A stretch of DNA of 64,000 nucleotides from Mycolicibacterium poriferae (GCF_010728325.1 NZ_AP022570.1:1364001-1428000), one strand, 5' to 3'. Positions 26,507 to 36,385 are shown, counted from the stretch's first letter. The notes: generated by a model from the letters alone, not told the origin. Translations and numbers: made by a program.

Positions 26507-27820
26507 GTGACGACGACGTCGCTGCCCGCGGGTCCACGTCTGCCGCGCGGAGTGCAGGCGGCGCTGATGCTGTCCTGCGGACCTCAGTTCATCGCCGCGT
26601 GCCGGCAACGCTGTGGAACGGCGTTCACATTGCGGGTGGCCTCGATGGGCACCGTGGTCTATCTGACCGATCCGGCCGACATCAAGACGGTGTTCTCCGG
26701 TGATCCGCGGGTCTACCACGCCGGAGAAGCCAATTCGATGCTCCGGGGACTACTGGGGGACACCTCGGTGCTGGTCGTCGACGGCGATGTGCACCGCGAC
26801 CGGCGCCGGCTGATGCTCGCGCCGTTCGCCCGGGACGCCGTGGCCGCGCAGGTGGACCTGATCGCCCAGATCGCCGCGGACAACATCGCCGGTTGGCCGT
26901 GCGACCGGTTCTTCGCGGCGGCACCGAAGATGTCGGAGATCACGCTGGAGGTCATCCTGCGCACCGTGATCGGCACGACGGACCCGGCCCGGCTCGCGGC
27001 TCTGCGGGTCGTGCTGCCCCGGGTGCTGCGGATCGGTCCGTGGCAGAGCCTGGCGGTCATGAAGCCGGAGTTGCTGCAGAGGTGGCCGTGGCGACGGCTG
27101 CGTAGGGCGATCGCCGACGCCGACCGGCTGCTGTACGCCGAGATCGCCGATCACCGCGCCGACCCGTGCCTGGCCGAGCGCACCGATGCCCTCTCGATGC
27201 TGGTGCGCGCCTCCGACGAGGACGGGCGTGAGATGACCGACCGGGAGCTGCGCGATCAGCTGATCACGTTGTTGTTGGCCGGCCACGACACCACGGCCAC
27301 CGGGTTGGCGTGGGCGCTGGAGCGGCTGAGCCGTCATCCCGCGGTGTTGCAGCGGGCGGTCCGCGCTGCGGAGGACGGCGACGACGACTACCTCGACGCG
27401 GTGGCCAAGGAGACGCTGCGCAACCGGCCGGTGGTCTTCGATGTCGGGCGGATTCTCACCGAACCGGTGGAGCTCGCGGGGCACCGGCTGCCGGCCGGGG
27501 TGATGGTGGTGCCCGGCCTCGTCGCCGTGCACGCCGACGCCCAGCTGTACCCGAATCCGGAGCGGTTCGATCCGGACCGGATGTTGGGCGCGACGCTGAG
27601 CCCGTCGTCGTACTTCCCGTTCGGTGGCGGTAACCGCCGCTGCCTCGGGGCGACGTTCGCGATGGTGGAGTTCCGGGTGGTGTTGCGGGAGATCCTGCGC
27701 CGCGTCGACCTGCACACCACCACCGAGCTGGGGGAGAAGCCGCGGCTCAAGCATGTGATCTTCGTGCCCCGGCGGGGCGCGCGCATCCGCGCAACCCCCA
27801 AACCGCAGGCCTCGGTGTAG
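26507..27820 (+). CDS. Cytochrome P450
   Basis: A 437-residue P450 monooxygenase resembling mycobacterial CYP135/CYP138-type enzymes. The I-helix oxygen-activation motif is LLLAGHDTTAT, the K-helix motif is AKETLRNRP, and the haem-Cys loop is FPFGGGNRRCLGA. The C-helix segment DGDVHRDRRRLMLAPF is also present. GTG 26507 gives a start close to the family N terminus (PAGPRLPRGVQ). The long upstream open frame is antisense to the MMPL gene. No redox partner gene is adjacent. The substrate is unknown. Confidence 0.9.
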   Translation: MTTTSLPAGPRLPRGVQAALMLSCGPQFIAACRQRCGTAFTLRVASMGTVVYLTDPADIKTVFSGDPRVYHAGEANSMLRGLLGDTSVLVVDGDVHRDRRRLMLAPFARDAVAAQVDLIAQIAADNIAGWPCDRFFAAAPKMSEITLEVILRTVIGTTDPARLAALRVVLPRVLRIGPWQSLAVMKPELLQRWPWRRLRRAIADADRLLYAEIADHRADPCLAERTDALSMLVRASDEDGREMTDRELRDQLITLLLAGHDTTATGLAWALERLSRHPAVLQRAVRAAEDGDDDYLDAVAKETLRNRPVVFDVGRILTEPVELAGHRLPAGVMVVPGLVAVHADAQLYPNPERFDPDRMLGATLSPSSYFPFGGGNRRCLGATFAMVEFRVVLREILRRVDLHTTTELGEKPRLKHVIFVPRRGARIRATPKPQASV

Positions 27821-27909
27821 TGTCACGGGCAGGTCGTGTCGCGCCGGAGACGGTGTCCCCGATGCCAGCGATGCGGTCTGCGACGCGATTCTCTTCGCTC
27901 GTAACCGAC

Positions 27910-27928
27910 GTACGGGTTTGTCCCGTAC
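27910..27928 (+). promoter_or_regulatory. Inverted repeat upstream of a small ORF/DUF5994 pair
   Basis: GTACGGG-TTTGT-CCCGTAC is a perfect 7-bp dyad 18 bp upstream of the ATG at 27947. It may be an operator or a leader hairpin. No consensus was recognised. Confidence 0.35.
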
Positions 27929-27946
27929 CACGTGAGGACCTTGTTC

Positions 27947-28087
27947 ATGGATTCGTCCGAACTGTTTTCCCACCGTCACGTCCCGCAGGTCGCGGTTTCC
28001 GACACGGTGTCCAGCGAACCGGTGCAGGCGCCGGTGTTTTCTGATCAGCCGCGCACGACCCGCTCCGGCGATTCGCCGACGACGTGA
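27947..28087 (+). CDS. 46-residue small protein coupled to the DUF5994 gene
   Basis: A short ORF from ATG 27947, with GTGAGG about 10 bp upstream, to TGA 28085-28087. The product begins MDSSELFSHRHVPQVAV and is polar, Ser/Thr/Pro-rich and probably disordered. Its stop codon overlaps the GTG of the next gene (GTGA), an arrangement typical of translational coupling. There is no family match from memory. It may work as a leader peptide or a true small protein. Confidence 0.5.
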   Translation: MDSSELFSHRHVPQVAVSDTVSSEPVQAPVFSDQPRTTRSGDSPTT

Positions 28088-28596
28088 ACGGGATGGCGCG
28101 GTCACGCCGCGCCGCCAGCCCGACCCGGCTCGCGTTGGCCCGCCTGTCGACGGGCAGCATCGACGGCGCCTGGTGGCCCCACTCGGCGCTGATCGCCGCC
28201 GAGCTTCCTGATCTGGTCGGCGCCCTGCACCGCACCCTGGGCGAGGTCGTCGACATCCGGATCAACTGGTCGGCGACCGAAGGTCAACTCGACCTCGAGA
28301 CGATCGCGGCGGGCGCCCGCATGATGAAGGGCGACAATCTGCCGCGTCGCCCGCGCCTGATGTTCGTGTCCGGGCGCGAGCGGCGGGTGAAACTCCTTGT
28401 GGTGCCGAGCATGACGTCACAGGCGCTCGGTTTGATGATGCTGCGCACGGCGGCGGGCCTACCGACCGGCGACGGCCTCGCTGACAACCGCGTCAGCGAT
28501 ACGGCGCACGCGGTCTGGCAGCTCGCTGAAGTCGAAAGCGCACAGTGGCGCTGCGACGTCGCCACACCTGCGGCCCCCGGCAAGGTGGGCTCGTAA
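28084..28596 (+). CDS. DUF5994 family protein
   Basis: A 170-residue protein. The segment [32 protein letters not shown] is the recognisable DUF5994 signature (GAWWP). The C-terminal third contains TAAGLPTG. The start is either GTG 28084, overlapping the upstream small ORF stop, or ATG 28093. The biochemical role is unknown. The family is common in mycobacteria and other actinobacteria, often as several paralogues. Confidence 0.8.
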   Translation: MNGMARSRRAASPTRLALARLSTGSIDGAWWPHSALIAAELPDLVGALHRTLGEVVDIRINWSATEGQLDLETIAAGARMMKGDNLPRRPRLMFVSGRERRVKLLVVPSMTSQALGLMMLRTAAGLPTGDGLADNRVSDTAHAVWQLAEVESAQWRCDVATPAAPGKVGS

Positions 28597-28660
28597 CACG
28601 ACGGGGACCGCGCGCCGCGACCGTCCGGGAAATCTTGATGGGGCGGATTTCCGCAGGTCG

Positions 28661-28669
28661 TGCTAGGCT
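28661..28669 (+). promoter_or_regulatory. Extended -10 promoter of the cold-shock gene
   Basis: TGCTAGGCT contains an extended -10 element (TGn plus TAGGCT). This gives an expected start near 28676 and a 5' leader of about 45 bases before ATG 28722. No good -35 element lies at 17-bp spacing, which fits an extended -10 promoter. Confidence 0.45.
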
Positions 28670-28721
28670 CAGCGCGGATGTCTGTTCGACATCCGTTCGA
28701 AATGAAAGAAGTTGGAAAAGT

Positions 28722-28925
28722 ATGGCACAGGGAACTGTGAAGTGGTTCAACAGCGATAAGGGCTTCGGCTTCATCGCTCCCGATGGCGGCGCGCAGGACG
28801 TGTTCGTCCACTACTCGGAGATCAGCGGCAACGGATACCGCTCGCTCGAGGAGAACCAGCGAGTCGAGTTCGAGGTCGAGCAGGGCAACAAGGGCCCGCA
28901 GGCTGTGAGGGTGTCTGCCGTCTGA
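28722..28925 (+). CDS. cspA: Cold-shock protein (CspA family)
   Basis: A 67-residue single cold-shock domain, a nucleic-acid chaperone that melts RNA structures. RNP1 is KGFGFI and RNP2 is VFVHY. It begins [10 protein letters not shown], the typical actinobacterial CspA start. Length and sequence are canonical. A purine-rich leader precedes it and a strong hairpin terminator follows, so it is probably monocistronic and highly expressed. Confidence 0.95.
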   Translation: MAQGTVKWFNSDKGFGFIAPDGGAQDVFVHYSEISGNGYRSLEENQRVEFEVEQGNKGPQAVRVSAV

Positions 28926-28940
28926 CGGCGACGACTACCG

Positions 28941-28973
28941 TGTGGGCTGGTGGAAGCATTCCGCCAGCCCACA
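28941..28973 (+). terminator. Intrinsic terminator of the cold-shock gene
   Basis: TGTGGGCTGG-T-GGAA-GCA-TTCC-G-CCAGCCCACA forms a 15-pair stem with one T-G wobble and a three-base loop. TTTCATTTCG, a moderately T-rich tail, follows directly. It lies 15 bp after the csp stop codon. Confidence 0.8.
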
Positions 28974-28983
28974 TTTCATTTCG

Positions 28984-29329
28984 CGGTCACTGACCGTTCA
29001 TCCGTCCGGTCGGCCCCTTCGTCGCCAGGGCGGGACCGCCAGGCCTGATTGCTGGCCCTGAGGAACTTCGGGCCCATCGGCCCGTTCTGAGGTCCGTGCG
29101 GCTGTCGCGCCGGTTCGGTCGAAAGCCGCTGCGGCCGACAAGTTCTACGCCCAAGAGTTGGGGTTTCCCCAGTTCGTTTGTGCAGCAACACATTTCACGA
29201 CCAAGCCCGGAGCGATGTCGAAGCCCGGTAGGCTCGGCACAAGGTCAACACGCTGTCGCGCCCGGCGCCGGAGTGGTTTCCGTTTTCCAACCTGCAGCTA
29301 CACCCGCAACAACGTGACAGGACACCGCT
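28984..29329 (+). other. Non-coding or decayed stretch between csp and the desaturase gene
   Basis: About 345 bp without a convincing gene. One plus-strand frame (about 29095-29220) reads like protein (ADKFYAQELGFPQF) but lacks a start and soon degenerates, so it may be an old gene fragment. The last bases (GACAGGAC) serve as the ribosome-binding site of the desaturase. Confidence 0.4.
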
Positions 29330-30511
29330 TTGGCCATCTCCGACATCGCGGTGTACGCGCACCTCAGCGAGACGGACATCGACGCGCTGGCCGACGAACT
29401 GGACGGCATCCGCCGCGAGGTCGAGGCCTCACTGGGGGAGCGCGACGCTGCCTACATTCGTCGCACCATCGCGTTCCAGCGCTCGCTCGATGTGGCTGCG
29501 CGTCTGCTCATCGCGTGCAGTCGCTCCCGGACCGGCTGGCTGTTCGGCACCGCGGCGCTGGCGTTCGCCAAGAGCGTCGAGAACATGGAGATCGGCCACA
29601 ACGTCAGCCACGGGCAGTGGGACTGGATGAACGACCCGGAGATCCACTCGAACACGTGGGAGTGGGACATGGTGGCGGTGTCCTCGCACTGGCGGTACTC
29701 CCACAACTACCGGCATCACGTGTTCAACAACGTCGTCGGCGTCGACGACGATCTCGGTTTCGGTGTCATGCGAGTAACCCGGGACGAGCCGTGGAAACCC
29801 GAGCACCTGGTGCAACCACTCCGAAATGTGTTGTTGGCAGCTATTTTCGAATGGGGGATCGGGCTGCACGGTGTGCATTCCGAGCGGGACCGCGTCGGGG
29901 CCGGCAGCGCGGCGCACGCCGCGGCGCGCACGGAGTTGACCCGCAAGATCGCCCGCCAGGCGGTCCGCGACTATGTGCTCTGGCCCGCGGTCACCCGTCG
30001 GCGCTGGCGGCGGACCCTCGCCGCGAACGGCGCAGCCAATCTGCTGCGCAACCTGTGGGCCTACGTCGTGATCTTCTGTGGACACTTTCCCGACGGGGCC
30101 GAGAAGTTCAATGCCGATGTCCTGCAACGCGAGACACGGGGCGAGTGGTATCTGCGACAGATCCTGGGCACGGCGAACTTCACCGCCGGCCCGGTGCTGG
30201 CGTTCGCCAGTGGAAACCTGTGCTACCAGATCGAACACCACCTGTTCCCCGACCTGCCGAGCAACCGCTATGCGCAGATCGCGAAGCCCGTCAGGGCGTT
30301 GTGCGCCAAGTACGGCCTGCCGTACACCACGGGACCGCTTGTGCGGCAGTATCTTCTGACCCTGCGCACGATCCACAAGCTCGCCCTGCCGGATCGGTTC
30401 CTGACCGCGACCAGTGACGACGCGCCGGAGACCGCGTCCGAGCGCAGGACCGGCGGTGCGCTGGGGCGCCTGCGGTCAGCCCACCAACGCCAGCGAATGC
30501 GCTCGGCGTAG
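29330..30511 (+). CDS. Membrane fatty acid desaturase (DesA3/linoleoyl-CoA desaturase-like)
   Basis: A 393-residue acyl-CoA desaturase that introduces a double bond into membrane fatty acids. The three His boxes are HNVSHGQ, HNYRHH and [15 protein letters not shown], which hold the di-iron centre. Hydrophobic segments lie between them. The family uses a ferredoxin/oxidoreductase electron supply, and no partner gene is adjacent. The TTG start at 29330 has AGGAC about 7 bp upstream. The 3' end overlaps the convergent FAAL gene by 36 bp, extending the basic tail beyond the usual family end. Confidence 0.9.
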   Translation: MAISDIAVYAHLSETDIDALADELDGIRREVEASLGERDAAYIRRTIAFQRSLDVAARLLIACSRSRTGWLFGTAALAFAKSVENMEIGHNVSHGQWDWMNDPEIHSNTWEWDMVAVSSHWRYSHNYRHHVFNNVVGVDDDLGFGVMRVTRDEPWKPEHLVQPLRNVLLAAIFEWGIGLHGVHSERDRVGAGSAAHAAARTELTRKIARQAVRDYVLWPAVTRRRWRRTLAANGAANLLRNLWAYVVIFCGHFPDGAEKFNADVLQRETRGEWYLRQILGTANFTAGPVLAFASGNLCYQIEHHLFPDLPSNRYAQIAKPVRALCAKYGLPYTTGPLVRQYLLTLRTIHKLALPDRFLTATSDDAPETASERRTGGALGRLRSAHQRQRMRSA

Positions 30512-32110
30512 CTTGCCCGACGGGGTCTTGGGGATCGTGCCCGGTGCGAGCACCACGACGTTCCTGGGCCGCATGTCGACCTCGGCGATCACTTCGTGGG
30601 CGACCTGGCGCTGGATCCGACGGACCTGCTCGGGGTCGTCGAAGTCCGTGCACTCGACGGCGACGGCGAACGTCTCGCGGGACATACCGGCGTCCAACCG
30701 GACCGCTACCGCGCAACCGGGCCGCACGCCGTCGACGCGGCCGGCGGCGCGCTCGATGTCGGTGGGGAAGATGTTGCGCCCGGCCATGATGATGACGTCC
30801 TTGATGCGCCCGCACACCACGACGTCGCCGGCCTCGGTGAGATACCCGAGGTCGCCGGTGTCGTACCAGCCGCGCTCGTTCTGAGCAGGCAGGAATCCGA
30901 CGACGGTGGTGTACCCCTGGCTCACCGGTTCGCCGCGGACCTCGATGACCCCGACGCCGCGCGCGGGGAGCACGCAACCGTCCTCGCCGACGATGCGCAG
31001 TTCCAGGCCGGGCAGCGGCCGGCCCAACGACACCAGCCGGCGGGTGTGGCCACGGGTGGCCGGAACCGCGCGGTGCAGGACCGCGATCAGATCCGCGTCG
31101 ACCTCGTCGACCACCATGCCCCGCCCGCACTCGGAGAACGACACCGCGACCGTCGTCTCGGCCATGCCGTAGGCCGGCACGATCGCCTCGGGGCGCAGAC
31201 CGAACGGGGCGCCCGCATCGCAGAGGTCCTCGACGTCGAGGGGGTCCACCTGCTCGGCACCGGACAACGCCCAGCGCAGGCAGGACAGGTCGAACTCGCC
31301 GGGAGCGGCCTGACGGCGCAGCCGCTTGGCCAGCAGGGTATAGGCGAAGTTCGGTGCCGCGGTCATGGTGCCGCGGTACTTGTCGATCAGGCGCGGCCAG
31401 AGCAAGGTGTCGCGCAGGAAGTCCATCGGCGTGATCTTGACCAGTTCGGCACCGAAATACATGGGGACAGTGAGGTAGCCGGTCATGCCCATGTCGTGAA
31501 AGCAGGGCAGCCAGCTGACGATCACGTCGGTGTCGATGTCGAAGTCGCAGCCGACCGTCATCGCCTCGGCGTTGGCGACGATGTTGGCGTGGGTGATCTG
31601 CACGGCCTTGGGGGAGCCGGTGGAGCCGGACGTCAGCTGCATCAGCGCGACGTCGTCGTCGGCGGTGTCGACGGGGTCGGTGGGCGGGCCGGTCAGGAGC
31701 TCGGCGACGGTCAGCACCGTCATGCCCAGCTCGGACAGCACAGGCGCGGCCGCCATGAACGGTTCGGAGACGACGACGGCCTTCGCCGCGATCATGTCGA
31801 TCACCGTGGTGGTCTCCTCGGCCCAGCGCACCAGGTCGGTCCGGGGAGTGGGCTGGTGCAGCATGGTGACGCTGGCCCCGCGCATCCAGATTCCCTGTGC
31901 GGTCGGGGCGATCTCCACCGGGGCACCGGCCAGCACCGCGACCACGTCGCCGCGTCCCACTCCGGCCGCCGCCAGCGCGCCGGCAATGCTGCGCGCCCGC
32001 TCGTGCACCTCGGCCCACGACTGGCGCAGCGGAGCGTCCGGGTCGCCGGTGATGAAACCCTTCGTGCTGCTCGCGGCGTTGGCGTACATGGTTGTGGTGA
32101 AGCGACTCAT
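30476..32110 (-). CDS. Fatty-acyl-AMP ligase (FAAL/FadD family)
   Basis: A 544-residue adenylate-forming enzyme that activates long fatty acids as acyl-AMP. The AMP-binding loop is [15 protein letters not shown], the adenine motif is [12 protein letters not shown] (FAAL-like), the hinge region is YDTGDLGYL with [19 protein letters not shown], and the C-terminal Lys motif is KTPSGKLRR. There is no polyketide synthase next door, so acyl-AMP would be passed to a distant partner. It is convergent with the desaturase gene and divergent from the secreted hydrolase gene. Confidence 0.88.
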   Translation of the reverse strand: MSRFTTTMYANAASSTKGFITGDPDAPLRQSWAEVHERARSIAGALAAAGVGRGDVVAVLAGAPVEIAPTAQGIWMRGASVTMLHQPTPRTDLVRWAEETTTVIDMIAAKAVVVSEPFMAAAPVLSELGMTVLTVAELLTGPPTDPVDTADDDVALMQLTSGSTGSPKAVQITHANIVANAEAMTVGCDFDIDTDVIVSWLPCFHDMGMTGYLTVPMYFGAELVKITPMDFLRDTLLWPRLIDKYRGTMTAAPNFAYTLLAKRLRRQAAPGEFDLSCLRWALSGAEQVDPLDVEDLCDAGAPFGLRPEAIVPAYGMAETTVAVSFSECGRGMVVDEVDADLIAVLHRAVPATRGHTRRLVSLGRPLPGLELRIVGEDGCVLPARGVGVIEVRGEPVSQGYTTVVGFLPAQNERGWYDTGDLGYLTEAGDVVVCGRIKDVIIMAGRNIFPTDIERAAGRVDGVRPGCAVAVRLDAGMSRETFAVAVECTDFDDPEQVRRIQRQVAHEVIAEVDMRPRNVVVLAPGTIPKTPSGKLRRAHSLALVG

Positions 32111-32382
32111 TGCGTTCCTCTGCGACGCCGGCGTGGCGTGATGCGAGCCGCTGGAGTTCGACTGTGGGTAAGGCCTGGCCCCTCGATGGATCCACCCCAG
32201 ATGGTCCTCAGGTGGCCTCGACGGTACCGGCCGCTACGTTTTGCCGAGGCCAACGCGCCCGGTCCACGAGGAGCTTTTGCTTTGCTGGGGCGGATTCCGC
32301 CGGGATCGGTGGCGTGCGCAGCGAAATTCGTCGGGGAACCGCCGCGGATCTGACTCATCAGTAAGAAATGGCCGAAGGGGTC

Positions 32383-32405
32383 CCTAAGTCAGGTTAGGCA
32401 AGGTA
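32383..32405 (+). promoter_or_regulatory. IdeR/DtxR-like iron-box candidate
   Basis: CCTAAGTCAGGTTAGGCAAGGTA lies directly before the secreted hydrolase gene. The AGGTTAGGC core matches the left and central part of the IdeR consensus TTAGGTTAGGCTAACCTAA, but the right half is poor (12 of 19 positions by eye). CCTAA..TTAGG also forms a dyad. The position just upstream of the start would allow repression. Confidence 0.3.
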
Positions 32406-32408
32406 AGT

Positions 32409-35060
32409 ATGTCTCCCATGGGTGCGGGGTCATACGTAGGTCGAATCGGTTCATTGGCGGTGGCGCTCGGCGTCGGAGCGGCGATCATGGCGGGCGCCGG
32501 CGTCGCGGCGGCTGAGGACAGCGAGGGCTCCTCGCCGTCGTCGGGGTCCTCGACGTCGTCGGAGTCTTCGGGGTCCGCGTCGTCGGGCTCGTCGGGGTCC
32601 GCGTCGTCAGGATCGACCTCGGGATCGCAGTCGTCCAGCGCTGGCAACGCCGACGAGAGCGAATCTTCTGACGACACCGTCAATTCCGGCGAGGATGCCG
32701 ACCTCGACGGTGCAGGCAGCGTCGACGAAGACGGCGTCGACGAGGACGCCGTGGACGAGGACGCCGTGGACGAAGACGCCGCGGACGAGGGCGGCGAGGA
32801 CGAAGACGCCGTGGACGAAGACGCCGTGGACGAAGACGGCGAGGATGCGGCTGACGAGACAGGCGCCGTCGACGAAGGTGCCGTCGACGAGGGCGCCGTC
32901 GTCGATGACGCCGCGGACGACGCGGGTGGTGACGACGAAGCCACCGATGGTGCCGCCTCCGGCGCCGACGACCGACCCGACGTGCGCGACGCCGAACCCG
33001 CCGGCGACGACGCGGTCGAAGAACCGGCGCCCGTCGAGGTGGAGGAGTCGCCAGCTGCTGAGACCCCGGGCGTCGAGGCCGAGCCGTCGGCGACCGAGCA
33101 GCCCGCGACCGAGCAGCCCGCGACCGAGCAACCTGCCGAGCCCAGCGCGTTCTCCGAGCCTGCCGATCCCGAGGTGCCCAGCGACGAGGCCGAGGTCGTC
33201 AGCGCCGACGTGTCGGCCATCGACCCCGATCAGCAGGCCCTCGACGACGGTCCGGCGCTGCCCGCGCTGGCCTCGTTGGTCATGTCCATCGTCGGCGCCG
33301 GTCGTGAAGCCACCAACGAAACCCCCGAAAGCATCGGCGATCTGGTGACCACCAGCCTGGTCGAAGCCGATGCGGCGCAGTATCCGATCCCGACCGACGT
33401 GGTCGTCGAGCAGTGGACACCGCCGCTGCAGTGGCTGCAGAACATCCCGGTCCTGGGGCCCTTGGTGGTCACCCCGCTGGTCGGGCTGGCCCACGTGATC
33501 CCGTTCGTCGGCGACATCCTGAATCCGGTGATCGGGTTCCCGATCGACCACTGGGCCCCCGAGGGCACTCCGCAGGCGCGCAGCTTCCGGGTGACGTCGT
33601 TCGATGGCACCCGGATCTTCGTGCACTTCATGCCTGCCGAGGGACTCCAGGCCGGTGAGACCGCGCCGACGGTGCTCAACGGCCCCGGTCTGGGCCTGCC
33701 CGGCGCGACCACGCTGGAACTCGATGTCGACAGCTTCCTGCCGCGAGACACGATCGGTGTCGGCGCGCTGCGTGAGGCCGGCTATAACGTCGTCACCTGG
33801 GATCCGCGTGGGGAGTGGCGTTCCGAGGGGATCATGACGCTGGATTCGCCGGACTACGAGGGCCGCGACATGTCGCACATCATCAGCTACCTGGCCACTC
33901 TGCCCGAGGTTGCGCTGGACGGGGTGAACGATCCCAGGATCGGCATGACCGGCGCCTCCTACGGCGGCGGAATCCAATTGGCCACTGCGGCAATCGATCA
34001 CCGCATCGATGCCATCGTGCCGACGATCGCCTGGAACAGCCTGGTGGACGTGCTGTTTCCGCGTGGCGCCGTCAACAGTGGGTGGGGCACCCTGTTGCCG
34101 ACGGTGCTTGCGCTGACGTTCGCCCGCGAGCACCCGCGGATCTTCCCGGTAGCCATCCAGGGGGTGTTGTTCGGCATCGCCGAAGACTCCGACATCGAAT
34201 TGGTCAACGATCTCGGATTCCAGGACCAAATCGGCGACATCACCGCCCCGACGCTGTTGATCCAGGGCACGGTCGACACGCTGTTCACCCTGGATCAGGC
34301 GCACACCAACGCGCTGGCCCTGATCGAGGCCGGCACCACCACCAAGGTGGTCTGGTACTGCGGCGGGCACGGCGCCTGCCTCAGCGACTACAACGACGGT
34401 GAAGTGGTCATCGACCGGACGCTGCGCTGGCTGGATCGCTACGTCAAGGGCGACGAAAGCGTGGACACCGGAGCGCAATTCGAGTGGGTCGATCAGAACG
34501 GCGAGTGGTACAGCGCCGAGGAGTATCCGGTCACCGAGGGCACGCCCGTCGTCGCCGAACGCACGGACCGGCGCACCATTCCGTTCGTCCCGCTGCTCGG
34601 TGGGTCCGGACCCAACCCGCTGATCCTGACCCGCGGGCTCATCGCGACGCTGCTCGGTCTGCCTTCGGCGGCGGGCGCGATCAACGCGGTCAGCCTGCGC
34701 GTGCCTGACGTCACCGAGCTGACGCACATCGTCGGCGCGCCGGAGATCACGCTCACCTATTCCGGCGACGGCAACGCAGAGCACGTCTACGCGCAGATCG
34801 TCGACGATCGAACCGGTCTGGTGCTGGGCAACCACGCCACACCGATCCCGGTGGTGCTCGACGGTGACACGCACACGGTGACGTTCTCCATGGAGCAGGT
34901 GGCGCACACGCTGGCGCCGGGGCAGTCGGTCACCGTGCAGATCGTCACGTCCTCGGCGAAGTTCCTGAACTTCTACTCCTGGGGTGCGATCACCGTCGAG
35001 GGGATGTCGGTGAGCCTGCCGACCCGCGCGGCCGAGGAGTCCGCGACCGTCGCAGCCTGA
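32409..35060 (+). CDS. Large secreted acidic alpha/beta hydrolase (CocE/X-Pro peptidase-like)
   Basis: An 883-residue exported protein. A Sec-type signal lies at residues 12-37 with an AAA cleavage region. Residues 40-290 are a disordered Ser- and Asp/Glu-rich region with repeated VDEDA units (15-bp DNA repeats near 32730-32840) and a triple TEQPA repeat. Residues 380-680 form an alpha/beta hydrolase with the GASYGGG elbow (Ser517), the acidic residue in LIQGTVDTLF and the His in CGGHGAC. The C terminus is a beta-rich PepX_C-like domain. It probably acts as a surface esterase or peptidase. It starts 31 bp after a possible iron box. Confidence 0.85.
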   Translation: MSPMGAGSYVGRIGSLAVALGVGAAIMAGAGVAAAEDSEGSSPSSGSSTSSESSGSASSGSSGSASSGSTSGSQSSSAGNADESESSDDTVNSGEDADLDGAGSVDEDGVDEDAVDEDAVDEDAADEGGEDEDAVDEDAVDEDGEDAADETGAVDEGAVDEGAVVDDAADDAGGDDEATDGAASGADDRPDVRDAEPAGDDAVEEPAPVEVEESPAAETPGVEAEPSATEQPATEQPATEQPAEPSAFSEPADPEVPSDEAEVVSADVSAIDPDQQALDDGPALPALASLVMSIVGAGREATNETPESIGDLVTTSLVEADAAQYPIPTDVVVEQWTPPLQWLQNIPVLGPLVVTPLVGLAHVIPFVGDILNPVIGFPIDHWAPEGTPQARSFRVTSFDGTRIFVHFMPAEGLQAGETAPTVLNGPGLGLPGATTLELDVDSFLPRDTIGVGALREAGYNVVTWDPRGEWRSEGIMTLDSPDYEGRDMSHIISYLATLPEVALDGVNDPRIGMTGASYGGGIQLATAAIDHRIDAIVPTIAWNSLVDVLFPRGAVNSGWGTLLPTVLALTFAREHPRIFPVAIQGVLFGIAEDSDIELVNDLGFQDQIGDITAPTLLIQGTVDTLFTLDQAHTNALALIEAGTTTKVVWYCGGHGACLSDYNDGEVVIDRTLRWLDRYVKGDESVDTGAQFEWVDQNGEWYSAEEYPVTEGTPVVAERTDRRTIPFVPLLGGSGPNPLILTRGLIATLLGLPSAAGAINAVSLRVPDVTELTHIVGAPEITLTYSGDGNAEHVYAQIVDDRTGLVLGNHATPIPVVLDGDTHTVTFSMEQVAHTLAPGQSVTVQIVTSSAKFLNFYSWGAITVEGMSVSLPTRAAEESATVAA

Positions 35061-35070
35061 CCATCGAGAA

Positions 35071-35133
35071 CGTTGAGACTGCGTCCACGTCGGGGTCTAC
35101 TCGCACTTTTCCGCCGTGGCTGCAGTCTCAACG
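35071..35133 (+). repeat. 63-bp inverted-terminus intergenic repeat, copy 1
   Basis: Perfect 12-bp terminal inverted repeat CGTTGAGACTGC/GCAGTCTCAACG. The inner stem is CCACG-t-CGG/CCG-c-CGTGG and the loop is TCTACTCGCACTTTT. It starts 11 bp after the hydrolase stop. This is the best-preserved member of the family in the window. Confidence 0.9.
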
Positions 35134-35296
35134 CGGTGAGTTTGGATCGCTGTGAGCGTGGTATGGCCTCCCCAGGCCGAGTGCGGCGTATCGTCGTCGC
35201 TGCTGGGGGTGGTGACATGTGTGGTTTCGGGACAGATCGAGGGAATCCCCCGATTTGTCGGCAGGGGCGGGCAGTCCACGATTTACCGATGGAGTC

Positions 35297-36376
35297 ATGT
35301 CGGTAGACGGCGCCACGGTGCTCTGCCCGCGCGGTCACGTCAACAGAGGTGACCGCCGCTTCTGCGTGGTCTGCGGAGCGTCGATCGAGATAGTCGACTG
35401 GCCAGAGGACGTCGACACGCCACCGGCGAATCGAAGGGTCCTCGCCGTGTCGGGGATGGCGATCGCGGCGCTGATCGTCGTCGGCGTGGTCGCCTTCATC
35501 GTGTTCGCGCCGTCCTCGCAAGACAACGCTGAGCAACGCCGCAGCGACGGCTTCGTCGCCGGAACCCCGTCGGCGATACCGACCGGTCCCGTGTTCTGCC
35601 CGGCGCCACCGACGATCCGGGCCGAGTCGATGGAACTGCGCGCCGAAGGGCTTGCCGTCGACGCGGCATTCCTGTCACCCTGCCCGGGGGAGCCGCTCGA
35701 GGCCGATGCCGAGTTGCGCATCACCGTCACCGACGGTCAACGCGATATCGCGGCGGGCGCTTTCGACTTCGCGACCTATCCGCTGGAGTTGGAACCCAGT
35801 CTGCCCGCCCGCCGGACGCTGATCTTCCCGACCGGGATGTACTGGCGGACGCCGGATATGGTGCCGGAGACCCCGACGGTGACCGCGCATCGGGGCGGGG
35901 CGGTACCGGCCGGTGTGACACCGCCGAAGACGTCGGGTTTCGACCTACTGCTGGCCGCTGCGCCGGCGGTGCCCGAGCACGGGAGCGTCAACGGGGTGGC
36001 GCAGGCGGTGTTGGAGGAGTTGCGCAGTGGCGACTACTCCGGTGCGGTGGCCGATCTCGCGAATCGCTGGGTGCCGCAGCTCAGTTCGATGAGAGTGGGA
36101 CAGTCCGTCGACGGGGTGACGGCCACCGCCGCGGATGTGTTACGAGACCATCTGGCGCTGCGGCAGCAGTTCAGCGGTGCCCGGTTGCTCTGGTCGGGTC
36201 ACTGGTCGACGTTCGACAGCCCGGACTGGTGGGTGACGGTCGTCGGCCCGCCGAAGCTGAGCGCCACCGAGGCGAACCGGTGGTGTGATGTCAACGGATT
36301 CGCCGTCGACGAGTGCTTCGCGAAGTTCGTCAGCTCGGCGGCGGGAGTCACGGGCACCACCGTCTACCGCGAGTGA
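35297..36376 (+). CDS. Zinc-ribbon, single-pass membrane protein of unknown function
   Basis: A 359-residue protein. Residues 8-28 form a zinc ribbon (CPRGHVNRGDRRFCVVCGA). A transmembrane helix lies at about residues 50-73, and the remainder is extracytoplasmic. The layout (cytoplasmic zinc ribbon, one helix, secreted domain) recurs in actinobacterial proteins of unknown role. ATG 35297 has GGAG upstream. The in-frame ATG at 35219 is unlikely. The extracellular part has several Cys and a possible lipoprotein-like beta fold near the C terminus, but no family is recognised. Confidence 0.72.
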   Translation: MSVDGATVLCPRGHVNRGDRRFCVVCGASIEIVDWPEDVDTPPANRRVLAVSGMAIAALIVVGVVAFIVFAPSSQDNAEQRRSDGFVAGTPSAIPTGPVFCPAPPTIRAESMELRAEGLAVDAAFLSPCPGEPLEADAELRITVTDGQRDIAAGAFDFATYPLELEPSLPARRTLIFPTGMYWRTPDMVPETPTVTAHRGGAVPAGVTPPKTSGFDLLLAAAPAVPEHGSVNGVAQAVLEELRSGDYSGAVADLANRWVPQLSSMRVGQSVDGVTATAADVLRDHLALRQQFSGARLLWSGHWSTFDSPDWWVTVVGPPKLSATEANRWCDVNGFAVDECFAKFVSSAAGVTGTTVYRE

Positions 36377-36385
36377 GTTTCACCC

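Noticed and set aside
29096..29329. Plus-strand ORFs between csp and the desaturase gene
   Set aside because: They have no ribosome-binding site, no family resemblance and overlap each other. At most they are traces of a decayed gene.
30291..32195. Minus-strand frame of over 600 codons overlapping the FAAL gene
   Set aside because: It is a frame-shifted Arg/His-rich shadow. The FAAL frame has all adenylate-forming motifs.
32730..32840. The 15-bp GACGARGACGCCGTG repeats as a non-coding minisatellite
   Set aside because: They remain in frame and encode VDEDA units of the secreted hydrolase, so they are a coding repeat.
32607..34907. Long minus-strand open frame opposite the secreted hydrolase
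   Set aside because: The product is low-complexity and lacks domains. The plus strand has a signal peptide, catalytic motifs and proper codon use.
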